Below, piece after piece: positions 50,780-60,700 of a stretch of 64,000 bases of DNA (position 1 is its first letter; every line of letters begins with the position of its first letter). The notes beneath the pieces were generated by a model. It saw only the letters and a program-made list of their open reading frames with translations, did no database searches and had not been told where the DNA came from. The translations under genes were made by a program, and so were the position numbers. The DNA lies in contig NZ_LT629688.1 in assembly GCF_900101785.1 (NCBI RefSeq), forward strand, positions 3,720,001 through 3,784,000, written 5' to 3'. The stretch comes from Auraticoccus monumenti (GTDB taxonomy: Bacteria; Actinomycetota; Actinomycetes; Propionibacteriales; Propionibacteriaceae).

Positions 50780-50785
50780 TAGCCT
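50780..50785 (+). promoter_or_regulatory. -10 element of leaderless azlC
   Basis: TAGCCT lies 6 bp before the GTG at 50792; no ribosome-binding site is present. Confidence 0.45.
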
Positions 50786-50791
50786 GCGCGG

Positions 50792-51463
50792 GTGCTGCAG
50801 TCGCCCGCGGTCCGCGCCGGACTGGCCATCGCCGCGGCCACCGGGGTCTACGGCGTCTCCTTCGGGGCGCTGGCCACCACCGCCGGGCTGACGGTGCTGC
50901 AGGCCCAGGCGCTCAGCGCCCTGATGTTCACCGGCGGCTCGCAGTTCGCCTTCATCGGCGTGGTCGCCGGCGGGGGTGGCGGGGGTGCGGCCACCGCCGC
51001 GGCGGCGCTGCTAGGGATCCGCAACGGGGTCTACGCCGTCCAGCTCAACGCCCTGCTCGCCCCGCGCGGGCTGCTCCGCCGGCTGGCCCACGCCCACGTC
51101 ACCATCGACGAGTCGACCGCGACCGCCACCGCCCAGCAGGACCCGGCGGAGCAGCGTCGGGGGTTCTGGGCGGCCGGGCTGGGGATCTTCCTCTGCTGGA
51201 ACCTGTTCACCCTGGTCGGCTCGCTGGTCGGCAACGCCCTCGGCGACCCCCGGGCCTGGGGGCTCGACGGCGCCGCGGTGGCCGCCTTCCTGGGCCTGCT
51301 CTGGCCCCGGCTGAAGGGCCGGGACCCGATCGCGGTGGCGGTGGTCTGCGCCCTGGTCACCGTGGTCAGCGTGCCCTGGTTGCCACCGGGCCTGCCGATC
51401 CTGCTGGCCGCGGTGGTGGCCGTGGGCTGGCACCTGCTGCGGGCCCGAGGGGGCCGTCGATGA
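50792..51463 (+). CDS. azlC: AzlC-family branched-chain amino acid exporter, large subunit
   Basis: 223 aa. Family signature at the start (RAGLAIAAATGVYGVSFGAL, LSALMFTGGSQFAFIGVV) and RNGVYAVQLNALL; about 5-6 TM helices. Forms the exporter with AzlD (BrnFE type). The central cytoplasmic loop is rich in Thr/Ala (HVTIDESTATATAQQDPAEQ). Stop overlaps the azlD start. Confidence 0.92.
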   Translation: MLQSPAVRAGLAIAAATGVYGVSFGALATTAGLTVLQAQALSALMFTGGSQFAFIGVVAGGGGGGAATAAAALLGIRNGVYAVQLNALLAPRGLLRRLAHAHVTIDESTATATAQQDPAEQRRGFWAAGLGIFLCWNLFTLVGSLVGNALGDPRAWGLDGAAVAAFLGLLWPRLKGRDPIAVAVVCALVTVVSVPWLPPGLPILLAAVVAVGWHLLRARGGRR

Positions 51464-51771
51464 CGCTCTGGGGGTGGGTCCTGCTCGCGTGCCTGATCGC
51501 CTTCGCCACCAAGGTGGCGGGCTGGCTGGTGCCGGCGGAGAAGCTGCAGCGGCCGTGGCTGCTGCAGACCGCGGCCACCCTGACCATCGGCCTGCTGGCC
51601 TCGCTCACCGTGGTCAACGCGGTGGCCGACGGGCAGGCGCTGCGCCCCGACGCCCGCCTGGTGGCGCTGGTCGCGGCCGCCCTGGCCCTGCTGGCGCGGG
51701 CGCCGTTCATCGTGGTGGTGCTGGTCGGCGCGGCCGCCGCGGCGGTCGCCCGGCTGCTCGGGCTGCCCTGA
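51460..51771 (+). CDS. azlD: AzlD-family branched-chain amino acid exporter, small subunit
   Basis: 103 aa with four TM helices (GWVLLACLIAFATKVAGWLV, LLQTAATLTIGLLASLTVVN, LVALVAAALALLARAPFIVV). ATG at 51460 overlaps the azlC stop (ATGA). Typical partner size. Converges with ribF. Confidence 0.9.
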   Translation: MTLWGWVLLACLIAFATKVAGWLVPAEKLQRPWLLQTAATLTIGLLASLTVVNAVADGQALRPDARLVALVAAALALLARAPFIVVVLVGAAAAAVARLLGLP

Positions 51772-51794
51772 GCCGGGCCGCCTGGCCGCTCAGG
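51767..51794. terminator. Possible bidirectional hairpin azlD/ribF
   Basis: CCTGAGC (51767-51773) and GCTCAGG (51788-51794) include both converging stop codons, with CGGGCC...GGCC inside. Short but well placed. Confidence 0.4.
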
Positions 51795-52680
51795 CGCCGA
51801 GGATCTCGCGGATCCTGGCGACGTCGAGGTGGATCTGGGTGACCAGGTCCTCGACCCCGGTGTAGCGCACCTGGCCGCGGATCCAGGCGGTGAACTCGAC
51901 CACGACCTCCAGGCCGTACAGCTGCAGGTCGGTGCGCCCGATCACGTTGGCCTCGACCCGGCGCTGGACGCCGTCGAAGGTGGGGTTGGTGCCCACCGAG
52001 ATGGCGGCGGCGTGGCGGCCGGCGTCGGGGCCCTCGGGGACGGTCAGCCAGCCGGCGTAGATCCCGTCGGCGGGCACGGCCATCGACTCCGGCACCAGCA
52101 GGTTGGCGGTGGGGAAGCCCATCTCCCGACCGCGCTGGTCCCCCACCACGACGACCCCGCGGAAGCAGTAGGGGCGACCCAGCAGGGAGTTGGCCAGGGC
52201 GACGTCCCCCTCGGCCAGGGCGGCCCGGATCCGGGTGGAGGAGGCCGGGGCCCCGCCGGAACGGGCCAGCGGCACCGACTCCACCACCACGCCCTCGCCC
52301 AGCTCCTCGGCCAGGGTGGTCGCGGAGCCGCTGGCCCGGTGGCCGAAGGTGAAGCCCTCCCCGACCAGCACCCGGACCGGTTCCAGCGGGCGCAGCACCC
52401 GGTCGACGAACTCCGCCGGCGACCAGCGGGAGACCTCGGTGCTGAAGGGCACCACCACCACCTCGTCGGCGCCGGCGTCGCGGAGCAGCAGCTCGCGCTG
52501 GATGGGGTCCGACAGCAGCTTCGGCTCCGCGCCCGGTCGGACCACCGAGACGGGGTGCGGCCAGAACGTGACGGCGACGACGCGGGCCCCGGGCTCGCGC
52601 GCACGGGCCAGCTCCAGCAGCCGCCGGTGGCCGGTGTGCACCCCGTCGAAGGTGCCGATCACCACTGCTGACGTGCTCAT
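51790..52680 (-). CDS. ribF: Bifunctional riboflavin kinase/FAD synthetase
   Basis: 296 aa. N-terminal FAD synthetase: VIGTFDGVHTGHRRLL (HxGH-like), RVLVGEGFTFGHRASGS, VVESVPLARSGGAPASSTRI. C-terminal kinase: GRPYCFRGVVVVGDQRGREM, GFPTANLLVPESMAVPADGI, SVGTNPTFDG. ATG at 52680; the open frame up to 52695 adds five residues with a weaker start. Last of the rbfA-truB-ribF group. Confidence 0.96.
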   Translation of the reverse strand: MSTSAVVIGTFDGVHTGHRRLLELARAREPGARVVAVTFWPHPVSVVRPGAEPKLLSDPIQRELLLRDAGADEVVVVPFSTEVSRWSPAEFVDRVLRPLEPVRVLVGEGFTFGHRASGSATTLAEELGEGVVVESVPLARSGGAPASSTRIRAALAEGDVALANSLLGRPYCFRGVVVVGDQRGREMGFPTANLLVPESMAVPADGIYAGWLTVPEGPDAGRHAAAISVGTNPTFDGVQRRVEANVIGRTDLQLYGLEVVVEFTAWIRGQVRYTGVEDLVTQIHLDVARIREILGA

Positions 52681-52726
52681 CCCACCCCTGTCCACCCTGG
52701 CTGCCCGGTGCTCCGCTCGGCCGCGA

Positions 52727-53641
52727 TCATCGTAGTGGCGCGTCGACGAAGACCGCCTCGGGCACCGCGTCCCCTTCCTGGGGGCGGTACAGGGCGAGGA
52801 AGTGGCCCTCGTCGTCGAAGACCGCGGTCAGCGGACCGGGCAGCGCGGTACCGGTCAGCCGCCGGCCGAAGCGGACGTCAGCGGCCCGGGCGGCGTCGAG
52901 GTCGAGACGGGGGAAGCACTCCGCGGCCACCTCGTCCAGACCCAGCACGGGCAGCGGCTCCGGTGCGGGGTCGAGGAGGCAGGAGCGGGCCAGGTCGAAG
53001 GGACCCACCCGGGTGCGGCGCAGCGCGGTCAGGTGCCCGCCGGTGCCGAAGCGCGTCCCGAGGTCGCGGGCCAGCGCCCTGATGTAGGTGCCGGAGCTGC
53101 AGACCACCTCGACGTCGGCGTCGAGGACGGCCGTGCCGTCGTCGGCGGTGGCCGCACGGGACCCCAGCAGCGTGAAGGAGTGGACGGTGACCGGTCGGGC
53201 GGCCAGCTCGACCTCCTCACCGGCGCGCACCCGGGCGTAGGAGCGCACGCCGCCCACCTTGATCGCCGAGACCGCGGTCGGCACCTGGGAGATCTCCCCG
53301 GTGAGTCCGGGCAGCGCGCCCCGCAGGTCGTCCTCGGACAGGCGGCCGGCCCCCGCTGCGGAGGTGACCTCTCCCTCGGCGTCGTCGGTGAGCGTCGCCT
53401 GGCCGAACCGCATGGTGGCGCGGTAGCCCTTGGTGGTGCGCATCAGGTGGCCGAGCAGCCGGGTGGCCCGGCCGATCCCGACCACCAGCACGCCGGTGGC
53501 CATCGGGTCCAGGGTGCCGGCGTGACCCACCTTGCGGGTGCCGGCCAGTCGGCGAACCCGGCCCACCACCTGCTGGGAGGTGAGCCCCGCCGCCTTGTCG
53601 ACGACCAGGACGCCGGTGGGTGCAGCGTCCGGGGAGGTCAC
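52727..53641 (-). CDS. truB: tRNA pseudouridine(55) synthase
   Basis: 304 aa. Catalytic Asp in the motif [76 protein letters not shown]-terminal PUA-like tail. GTG at 53641 overlaps the rbfA stop. Modifies U55 in the T-loop. Confidence 0.97.
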   Translation of the reverse strand: MTSPDAAPTGVLVVDKAAGLTSQQVVGRVRRLAGTRKVGHAGTLDPMATGVLVVGIGRATRLLGHLMRTTKGYRATMRFGQATLTDDAEGEVTSAAGAGRLSEDDLRGALPGLTGEISQVPTAVSAIKVGGVRSYARVRAGEEVELAARPVTVHSFTLLGSRAATADDGTAVLDADVEVVCSSGTYIRALARDLGTRFGTGGHLTALRRTRVGPFDLARSCLLDPAPEPLPVLGLDEVAAECFPRLDLDAARAADVRFGRRLTGTALPGPLTAVFDDEGHFLALYRPQEGDAVPEAVFVDAPLR

Positions 53642-54195
53642 CGGGCGTCGGTGTCGTCGTCCGGGACCTCGGCGGCCGGCGCGTCGGCGTCGGGCTCGTC
53701 GGACCCGGCCTCGGGCAGCCCGTCCTCGTCCAGGTCGTCCTGGCCGTCCAGGTCGTCGTCCTCGTCGAGCTCGTCGTCCTCGCGGGGCTTGCGGTAGGGG
53801 TCGGCCTCGCCGGCGTAGCTGGCCTGGGCGGCCCGGGCGGCCACCTCGGCGTCGCCGGAGCGCGCCTGGGCCAGCAGGTCCTCGAAGCGCTGGGCGGTCT
53901 CCGGCACCGCGTCGAGCACGAAGGCCAGCGAGGGGGTGTAGCGCAGACCGAGCTGCTTGCCGACCTGGGTGCGGATCACCCCGGTGGCCGAGGCCAGCGC
54001 GGCCGCGGTGCCGGCGCGGTCGGCGTCGGTGCCCAGCACGGTGTAGAAGACGGTGGCCTCGCGGCTGTCGCCGGTCAGCCGGACGTCGGTGACGGTGACG
54101 AAGCCCAGCCGCGGGTCCTTGATCCGACGCTCCAGCATCTGCGCGGCGATGACCTTGATCTGGTCGGCCAGCTTGAGCACTCGCGGTGACGGCAC
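53638..54195 (-). CDS. rbfA: Ribosome-binding factor A
   Basis: 185 aa. KH-like core in the first ~120 residues ([60 protein letters not shown]). A strongly acidic tail of ~55 residues ([20 protein letters not shown]) is much longer than in E. coli RbfA (133 aa total). 30S maturation and cold adaptation. ATG at 54195 with GAGGAACC upstream. Confidence 0.96.
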   Translation of the reverse strand: MPSPRVLKLADQIKVIAAQMLERRIKDPRLGFVTVTDVRLTGDSREATVFYTVLGTDADRAGTAAALASATGVIRTQVGKQLGLRYTPSLAFVLDAVPETAQRFEDLLAQARSGDAEVAARAAQASYAGEADPYRKPREDDELDEDDDLDGQDDLDEDGLPEAGSDEPDADAPAAEVPDDDTDAR

Positions 54196-54257
54196 GGTTC
54201 CTCCTCGTTCGGGGCGGCTCCCCAGCCTACCGGCGCCCGGGCGGGTGCCCGGACGCG

Positions 54258-54293
54258 CCGGCGGCGCGCCCCCGGGTGGGGGCGCGCCGCCGG
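54258..54293 (-). terminator. infB terminator
   Basis: 16-bp perfect stem CCGGCGGCGCGCCCCC / GGGGGCGCGCCGCCGG with a 4-nt GGGT loop, 14 bp after the infB stop and 62 bp before rbfA. Confidence 0.8.
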
Positions 54294-54307
54294 ATGGTGC
54301 AGTGACC

Positions 54308-57300
54308 TCAGCTGCGGGGCTTCTCCCGCATCTCGAAGGTCTCGACGATGTCGCCGGTCCGGATGTCGGAGTAGTTCGAGAGCGTCAGACCCGCCTCGTA
54401 CCCCTCGCGCACCTCGGTGGCGTCGTCCTTCTCCCGCCGCAGCGAGCCGATGCTCGACTCGTGCACGACCACCCCGTCGCGGAGCAGACGCGCCTTGGCG
54501 TTGCGCCGCATGATGCCGCTGGTGACCATGACACCGGCGATGATCCCGGCCTTGGAGGAGCGGAAGATCTCGCGGATCTCCGCGGTACCCAGCTGGGCCT
54601 CCTCGTAGATCGGCTTGAGCATCCCCTTCAGCGCCGCCTCGATCTCGTCGATCGCGTCGTAGATCACCGAGTAGTAGCGGATGTCGACGTTCTCGCGGTC
54701 GGCCATCTCGGTCGCCTTGCCCTGGGCACGGACGTTGAAGCCGATGATCACCGCACCCGAGGCCGCCGCCAGCGAGACGTTGGTCTCGGTGATGGCACCC
54801 ACACCACGGTCGATCACGCGCAGCGACACCTCGTCGCCGACGTCGATCTTGCTGAGCGAGTCCTCCAGCGCCTCCACCGAGCCGGACCCGTCACCCTTGA
54901 GGATGAGCAGGAGCTCGCTGGTCTCGCCCTTCTCCATCTGCTCGAACAGCTGGTCGAGGGTCTTGCGGCGGGCACCGGAGGCCTGGGCGGCCATCCGGAG
55001 CCTGGACTCGCGGCGCTCGGCGATCTGCCGGGCCATCCGGTCGTCGTTGACGACGAGGAAGCTGTCGCCCGCGCCGGGGACGGCGGTCAGACCGAGCACC
55101 TGGACCGGGGTGGACGGCAGCGCCTCGTCGAGGGTGTTGCCGTTGTCGTCGATCAGGGCACGGACGCGGCCGTAGGCCGGCCCGCAGACGATCGAGTCGC
55201 CCACCCGCAGGGTGCCGCGCTGGACCAGGACGGTGGCCACGGGGCCACGACCCTTGTCCAGGTGGGCCTCGACGGCCACACCCTGGGCGTCCATGGAGTC
55301 GTTGGCCCGCAGGTCCAGCGACGCGTCGGCCGTCAGGATGATGGCCTCCTGCAGGGCGTCCAGACCGAGGCGCTGGGTGGCGGAGACGTCGACGAACATG
55401 GTGTCGCCGCCGTACTCCTCCGGGACCAGGCCGTACTCGGTGAGCTGGCCGCGCACCTTCGTCGGGTCCGCGCCCTCCTTGTCCACCTTGTTGACCGCCA
55501 CCACGATCGGGACGTCGGCCGCCAGCGCGTGGTTGAGGGCCTCGATGGTCTGAGGCATCACACCGTCGTCGGCCGCCACCACCAGCACGGCGATGTCGGT
55601 CGCCTTGGCGCCACGGGCACGCATGGCGGTGAACGCCTCGTGACCGGGGGTGTCGATGAAGGTGATCTTGCGCTCGTTCTCGTCCACGACCGTGTCGATC
55701 TGGTAGGCCCCGATGTGCTGGGTGATCCCACCGGCCTCGCCGGCCACCACGTTGGAGCGACGCAGCGCGTCCAGCAGCTTGGTCTTTCCGTGGTCGACGT
55801 GACCCATCACGGTCACGACCGGCGGACGGGCCACCAGGTCGCTCTCGTCGCCCTCGTCCTCACCGAACTCGAGGTCGAAGCTCTCCAGCAGCTCGCGGTC
55901 CTCGTCCTCGGGCGAGACGACCTCGATGCGGTAGTTGAGCTCCCCACCGAGCAGCTGCAGGGTCTCGTCGTTGACCGACTGCGTCGCCGTGACCATCTCA
56001 CCGAGGTGGAACAGCGCCTGCACCAGCGATGCCGGCTCGGCGCCGATCTTCTCGGCCAGGTCGGTCAGCGAGGCCCCGCGGGCCAGCCGGATGGTGGAGC
56101 CGTCGCCCTTGCGGACGCTCACGCCGCCGAAGGACGGCGCCTCCATCTGGTCGAACTCCTGGCGACGCTGCTTCTTGGACTTCCGTCCACGACGCGACGG
56201 ACCGCCCGGACGCCCGAAGGCGCCCTGGGTGCCGCTGCCACCACGACCACCGCGCCCACCACGGGCACCGGCGGGCGGGCCGAAGCCACCGCCGCCGCCA
56301 CCACCGGGGCCACCGCGACCGGGGCCGCCGGGTCCACCGGCGCGACCGCGACCGGCACCGGGGCCGCCACGGCCACGGGCCGGGGCCCCCAGCTGCCCGG
56401 AGGACTGCTTGGGCATCATCGCCGGGTTGGGACGCGGCATCCCCGCGACGCCACCACCGGGACGGGGCCCGGGAGCACCACCGGGGGCACCGGGGCCGCC
56501 GGGACGACGGGCCGCCGGCGGACGGGGGCCACCCGGACGGGCGGCCTCCGCGGGACGGGTGTCGTCACGCGGCGGGCGGGGACGCTGGGTCCCCATGCCC
56601 TGCGAGGACGCGAACGGGTTGTTGCCCGGGCGCGGGGCCGAGGGCCCACGACGGGGACCGGGCTGGCTGCTCGGCAGCCCACCGGTGGAACCGGCGCGCG
56701 GCGGGCGACCACCCGGGGCCGCCGGACGGGGCCCGGGTGCGCCGGGGCGCGGGGCACCGGGACGCGGGGCGTCGGCGGACGGGCGCTGCGGGGCACCGGG
56801 ACCTGGGGCCGGGCGCGAGGGCTGCTCGGAGGAGCGGGCCTCGGGACGCGCGACCTGGGGGGTCTGCGGTGCCTGCGGCGCACGGGGTCCGGGGACCTGC
56901 GGTGCAGGGGTCCCGGGCGTCTGCGGTGCAGCGGACCCGGGTGCCTGCGGTGCGGCGGACCCGGGTGCCTGCGGCGCGGTGGACTCAGGTGCCTGCGGTG
57001 CGGTGGACCCGGGCGCCTGCGGCGCGCTGGACTCGGGCGCCTGCGGCGACGGGTTCGTGGACGCGGGGGTCCTCGACACCGGGGCCTGCGGGGCCGGGGT
57101 CCGCTGCGGGGCGGGTGCCTGGGCGGCGGGCGCCGGGGTGGCCTCGGCCTGCGGGGCCGGCGCCTGCGAGGCCGGCGCGGGCCGGGTGCTCGGGGCGGAC
57201 GGCTGACCGGGACGGGGGCCACGGGGGCCGGGCTGGCCGGCTCCGGGGCGCGGACCCGGGGCGGACGGCTTGGCCGACGGTGCCGGGGCCGCGGTGCCGC

Positions 57301-57466
57301 CGCCGACCTCGGCGCGCAGCTTCTCGGTGAGACGGCGCACCACGGGGGCCTCGATGGTCGACGACGCCGACCGGACGAACTCCCCCATGTCACCGAGGGT
57401 CTTCAGTACTTCCTTGCTCTCGACTCCGAACTCTTTCGCGAGCTCGTAGACACGGACCTTTGCCAC
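54308..57466 (-). CDS. infB: Translation initiation factor IF-2
   Basis: 1052 aa, actinobacterial long form. GTG at 57466 follows GGGAGAAGA. N-terminal IF2N ([20 protein letters not shown]), a ~430-residue Pro/Ala/Gly/Arg-rich disordered region including tandem octapeptides, then domain II with a second IF2N-like segment ([20 protein letters not shown]), the G domain (GHVDHGKT near 555, [15 protein letters not shown]) and the fMet-tRNA-binding C-terminus ending [10 protein letters not shown]. Confidence 0.97.
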   Translation of the reverse strand: MAKVRVYELAKEFGVESKEVLKTLGDMGEFVRSASSTIEAPVVRRLTEKLRAEVGGGTAAPAPSAKPSAPGPRPGAGQPGPRGPRPGQPSAPSTRPAPASQAPAPQAEATPAPAAQAPAPQRTPAPQAPVSRTPASTNPSPQAPESSAPQAPGSTAPQAPESTAPQAPGSAAPQAPGSAAPQTPGTPAPQVPGPRAPQAPQTPQVARPEARSSEQPSRPAPGPGAPQRPSADAPRPGAPRPGAPGPRPAAPGGRPPRAGSTGGLPSSQPGPRRGPSAPRPGNNPFASSQGMGTQRPRPPRDDTRPAEAARPGGPRPPAARRPGGPGAPGGAPGPRPGGGVAGMPRPNPAMMPKQSSGQLGAPARGRGGPGAGRGRAGGPGGPGRGGPGGGGGGGFGPPAGARGGRGGRGGSGTQGAFGRPGGPSRRGRKSKKQRRQEFDQMEAPSFGGVSVRKGDGSTIRLARGASLTDLAEKIGAEPASLVQALFHLGEMVTATQSVNDETLQLLGGELNYRIEVVSPEDEDRELLESFDLEFGEDEGDESDLVARPPVVTVMGHVDHGKTKLLDALRRSNVVAGEAGGITQHIGAYQIDTVVDENERKITFIDTPGHEAFTAMRARGAKATDIAVLVVAADDGVMPQTIEALNHALAADVPIVVAVNKVDKEGADPTKVRGQLTEYGLVPEEYGGDTMFVDVSATQRLGLDALQEAIILTADASLDLRANDSMDAQGVAVEAHLDKGRGPVATVLVQRGTLRVGDSIVCGPAYGRVRALIDDNGNTLDEALPSTPVQVLGLTAVPGAGDSFLVVNDDRMARQIAERRESRLRMAAQASGARRKTLDQLFEQMEKGETSELLLILKGDGSGSVEALEDSLSKIDVGDEVSLRVIDRGVGAITETNVSLAAASGAVIIGFNVRAQGKATEMADRENVDIRYYSVIYDAIDEIEAALKGMLKPIYEEAQLGTAEIREIFRSSKAGIIAGVMVTSGIMRRNAKARLLRDGVVVHESSIGSLRREKDDATEVREGYEAGLTLSNYSDIRTGDIVETFEMREKPRS
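56884..57053 (-). repeat. 24-bp tandem repeat within infB
   Basis: The coding strand here specifies seven copies of an octapeptide PQAPGSAA with variants ([24 protein letters not shown]), i.e. a 24-bp unit. In frame, so length changes would be tolerated. Confidence 0.85.
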
Positions 57467-57644
57467 TCTTCTCCCATCGGTCCGCGCCTGCACGCGGACC
57501 ACTCAGTTGTACTGGCTCATTGAGGATTACTCATCGAGTCGTCATGAGCGTCAGCTCACTTTCTGGTCTGACCGGCACCGGATGGTGCCGATCGGTTCGG
57601 ATAGCCGCTCCTGCACGGAGAGGCCACGTCACGCTCGTCCTAGT

Positions 57645-57929
57645 CTACGCCCGCGGACGCAGGTCCGGCGACACGGACCCGAGCGCGCGGGCAGCCTGCT
57701 CCGGGTCGACCCCGGTGAGGCGGAGGGCGCGGCCGAGGGCCCGGCGACGGATCGCGAGCTCGAGGCACGCCGGGTCGTGGTGCAGGTAGGCACCGCGGCC
57801 CGGGGCGGTCTGGTTCGGGTCGGCCAGCACCTCGCAGGTGCCCGGCCGTCCCACCAGACGCAGCAGGAGGGACTTCTCGGACCGTTCCCGGCAACCCACG
57901 CAGGTGCGTACCGGACGATCCACCGGCAC
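57645..57929 (-). CDS. ylxR: YlxR-family RNA-binding protein
   Basis: 94 aa. Starts with the family motif RTCVGCRERSEKSLLLRLV and continues GRGAYLHHDPACLELAIRRR. DUF448 proteins of this type bind nucleic acid; always placed between nusA and infB. GTG at 57929, 3 bp after the nusA stop. The 178-bp gap to infB holds a leader with an imperfect CCGGCACC/GGTGCCG hairpin near 57571-57590. Confidence 0.94.
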   Translation of the reverse strand: MPVDRPVRTCVGCRERSEKSLLLRLVGRPGTCEVLADPNQTAPGRGAYLHHDPACLELAIRRRALGRALRLTGVDPEQAARALGSVSPDLRPRA

Positions 57930-57932
57930 AGC

Positions 57933-58928
57933 CTACCCGTTCGGGCGCTGGACGGGTTCCTCGGGCTGGGCGTCGGAGCGGATGTCGATCCGCCAGCCGG
58001 TCAGCCGCGCGGCCAGGCGGGCGTTCTGGCCCTCGCGGCCGATGGCCAGCGAGAGCTGGTAGTCCGGCACCACCACGCGGGCCGACCGGGTGGCCGCGTC
58101 CACGATGGTGACCGAGCTGACCTTGGACGGGGAGAGGGCGGACCCGATGAAGGACGCCGGGTCCTCCGACCAGTCCACGATGTCGATCTTCTCCTCGCTC
58201 AGCTCGTGCATCACCGCGCGCACCCGCTGCCCCATGGGCCCGATGCAGGCGCCCTTGGCGCTGACGTCGCGGTGGTGGCTGACCACGGCGATCTTGGTCC
58301 GGTGCCCCGCCTCGCGGGCCACCGCCTTGACCTCGACCACGCCCTGGGCGATCTCGGGGACCTCGAGCTTGAACAGGTTGCGGACCAGGTCCGGGTGGGT
58401 GCGCGAGACCACCACCTGGGGCCCGCGGAGGTCCTTGCGCACGGCGACCACCTGCACCCGCAGCCGGCGGCCGTGGGTGTAGCGCTCACCGGGGGTCTGC
58501 TCGGCCAGCGGCATGATCGCCTCGATCTTGCCCAGGTCGACCAGCACCGTGCGGGACTTGGAGTCCTGCTGCACCACCCCGGAGAGGATGTCGCCCTCGG
58601 AGCCGGAGAAGTGTCCGAACTTCTGCTCGTCCTCGGCCTCGCGGATGCGCTGGACGATGACCTGGCGTGCCGTCGAGGCCGCCACCCGGCCGAAGCCCTC
58701 GGGGGTGTCGTCGTACTCCCCCACCCGCTCGCCGTCCTCGTCGGTCTCGGGGACCATCACCTGCACCTTGCCGCTCTTGCGGTCCAGGTTGATCCGCGCA
58801 CCGGGCACCGCGCCCTCGGTCTTGTCGTAGGCCTGCAGCAGGGCGTCCTCGAGGGCGGCCAGGAGGACGTCGAGCGGGATCTCGCGGTCGCGCTCCAGCG
58901 ACTTGAGCGCCGTCATGTCGATGTCCAT
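57933..58928 (-). CDS. nusA: Transcription termination/antitermination factor NusA
   Basis: 331 aa, the short actinobacterial form without the C-terminal repeats. N-terminal RNAP-binding domain ([20 protein letters not shown]...), S1 domain ([20 protein letters not shown]), and tandem KH ([40 protein letters not shown]). ATG at 58928 overlaps the rimP stop (TGATG). Confidence 0.98.
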   Translation of the reverse strand: MDIDMTALKSLERDREIPLDVLLAALEDALLQAYDKTEGAVPGARINLDRKSGKVQVMVPETDEDGERVGEYDDTPEGFGRVAASTARQVIVQRIREAEDEQKFGHFSGSEGDILSGVVQQDSKSRTVLVDLGKIEAIMPLAEQTPGERYTHGRRLRVQVVAVRKDLRGPQVVVSRTHPDLVRNLFKLEVPEIAQGVVEVKAVAREAGHRTKIAVVSHHRDVSAKGACIGPMGQRVRAVMHELSEEKIDIVDWSEDPASFIGSALSPSKVSSVTIVDAATRSARVVVPDYQLSLAIGREGQNARLAARLTGWRIDIRSDAQPEEPVQRPNG

Positions 58929-59578
58929 CAGTGCCTCTCCCCGTCCTGCGGCGTGGTGTCCGCCGCGTCGTCCTCGTCCTCGTCGTCGTCGTCCTCGTCG
59001 AGCCCGTCGTCGACCGCGTCCTCGTCGTCCTCGTCGTCCTCGTCGTCCTCGTCGTCCAGGTCGTCGTCGTCGAGGTCGTCGTCCCCGCCCACCACGTCGG
59101 GGACCACCTCGTCGGGGTCCGGGCGGCGGTTGAACTCGATCTGGACGAGCGCCTTGGTGATCTGGGCGTAGGCCAGCCGCCGCTCACGTCCCTTGACGTC
59201 GAGGGTGACGCCCTCGTCGTCGCTGGCCACGATCCGGCCGGTGACCTCGTGCTCGCCCGTGCGCACCGTGACCAGCCGGCCGGTGTTGCGCCGCCAGTGC
59301 TGGGGCCCGGTGAGGGGGCGGTTCACGCCGCGGGAGGAGACCTCGATGGTGTAGGGCGAGACACCGCTCGGGTCGCGCTCGTCGACCACGGCGTTGAGCA
59401 CCTTGGCCGCGCGGGCGATGTCGTCCAGCAGCGGGCCGCGTCCGTTGGGGCCGTCGCCGTCGACCACCACCTGGACCACCTTGCGGCGACCAGCGGCCTT
59501 GACGCTGAGGTGCTCCAGCTCCAGACCGCGCTCGCGCAGGATCGGCTCGAACAGGGGTGCCAGCTCAGAGTCAGCCAC
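58928..59578 (-). CDS. rimP: Ribosome maturation factor RimP
   Basis: 216 aa from a GTG at 59578 after GGAGGGAG. Core: [40 protein letters not shown] and [20 protein letters not shown], then the C-terminal SH3-like part. After residue ~155 comes a ~50-residue run of almost pure Asp/Glu (about 165-205), absent from typical RimP. Helps 30S assembly. First gene of the rimP-nusA operon. Confidence 0.96.
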   Translation of the reverse strand: MADSELAPLFEPILRERGLELEHLSVKAAGRRKVVQVVVDGDGPNGRGPLLDDIARAAKVLNAVVDERDPSGVSPYTIEVSSRGVNRPLTGPQHWRRNTGRLVTVRTGEHEVTGRIVASDDEGVTLDVKGRERRLAYAQITKALVQIEFNRRPDPDEVVPDVVGGDDDLDDDDLDDEDDEDDEDDEDAVDDGLDEDDDDEDEDDAADTTPQDGERH

Positions 59579-59713
59579 GGCTGCTCCCTCCGTCCACTTG
59601 GGTGCTTCAGTTGTCGCGCGGCCGTCAGCGGGTGACGACCACGACGGGCCAGCATATCGCCTGCACCCCCTCCCGCTCGACCGCGACGAGGCCGACGCCT
59701 CCTGCTGCTGCGG

Positions 59714-59719
59714 TAGCGT
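59714..59719 (+). promoter_or_regulatory. -10 element of leaderless lipoprotein gene
   Basis: TAGCGT ends 6 bp before the GTG at 59726; no ribosome-binding site present. Confidence 0.45.
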
Positions 59720-59725
59720 CTCGGC

Positions 59726-60661
59726 GTGCTCCCGGTGACCCGTCGCGACCTCCTCGCCGCACTGGCCGGGGTGGCCGTGCTGCCGCTGGCCGCCTGCGCG
59801 CAGGGCAGCCCGGTGGTGCGGGGCGGGCCGACCGCCCCACCTCCCCGTCCGACGGCCCCGGTCGTCCCCGGCGCGCCGGAGGGCGCCGACCGCGAGGACG
59901 TCCTGGCCGCCCTGGCCCGGGGACGCGGTCGCGGGGAGGAGGGCGGGGACGCCGACCGCTGGGTCACCCTGGCCGAGGTCCACGCCGAGCACGCGCTGGT
60001 GCTGCGTCGACCCGACCCCACCGTCCCGCCGCCCGGCGCCGGGCCGTCCCCCACCCCTGCGCCCGTCCCGGCACCGCCGGAGGGCGCCCGCTGGGAGGAG
60101 GAGGCGGCCACCGCCGCCGAGGAGCACCGGCGCAGCGCCGCGGCGGCCTCCGGGGACCTGGCGCTGCTGTGGGCCTCGCTCGCCGCCTTCGCCGCGGCCG
60201 CCCCCCGGGCCGCCGTCCTCGCCCCCGCCGCGCCACCACCGCTGACGGCCGCCCCCAGCGACGACCTGGCCGCGATGGGCGACCTCGTCACCGCGCTGCA
60301 CCAGGCGGTCTTCGGCTACGAGCTGGCCCTGGTGCCGCTCGCCGGAGGTGGTGAGCAGGACGCCGTCCGGTCGCGGCTGGAGCAGCTGCTCGGTACCCGG
60401 GACCGGGTGGGTGCCGTGCTGGCCGCACGCGGTCGGGCCGTCCCGACGGCGGCCACCGGCTACGACGTGGAGGTCCCCGGTGACGAGGCGGCCTCGCGCC
60501 GGCTGCGGCGCGCGGTGGAGGGCGGGCTGCTGCCCTGGTCCGGGGGCTGGGTGCGGGCCAGCGGCGACCGCGAGCGCCCGGCCGCGGTGGCGGCCCTGGT
60601 CTCCGGCACGGTCACCGCGGCCGCGCTGGGCTCGGAGCTGGGGGCCTGGCCGGGCTGGTGA
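59726..60661 (+). CDS. DUF4439 ferritin-like lipoprotein
   Basis: 311 aa. The N-terminus has both RRDLLAALAG (possible twin-arginine signal) and a lipobox LAACA near residue 23-24, so it is probably a Tat-exported lipoprotein. Pro-rich linkers follow; the C-terminal ~130 residues are the DUF4439 ferritin-like bundle (VTALHQAVFGYELALVPLAG, GTRDRVGAVLAARGRA, AAVAALVSGTVTAAALGSEL). Family function is not established. It lies in the rimP-proS interval, where homologues are usual. Confidence 0.85.
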   Translation: MLPVTRRDLLAALAGVAVLPLAACAQGSPVVRGGPTAPPPRPTAPVVPGAPEGADREDVLAALARGRGRGEEGGDADRWVTLAEVHAEHALVLRRPDPTVPPPGAGPSPTPAPVPAPPEGARWEEEAATAAEEHRRSAAAASGDLALLWASLAAFAAAAPRAAVLAPAAPPPLTAAPSDDLAAMGDLVTALHQAVFGYELALVPLAGGGEQDAVRSRLEQLLGTRDRVGAVLAARGRAVPTAATGYDVEVPGDEAASRRLRRAVEGGLLPWSGGWVRASGDRERPAAVAALVSGTVTAAALGSELGAWPGW

Positions 60662-60700
60662 GCCGACGGCCGCCAGCGCGAGGTGGCGGGGCCAGCGGTC

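Noticed and set aside
54053-57523. Plus-strand 1156-codon open frame
   Set aside because: Exact antisense of rbfA tail and infB; Gly/Arg/His-rich shadow of a high-GC gene.
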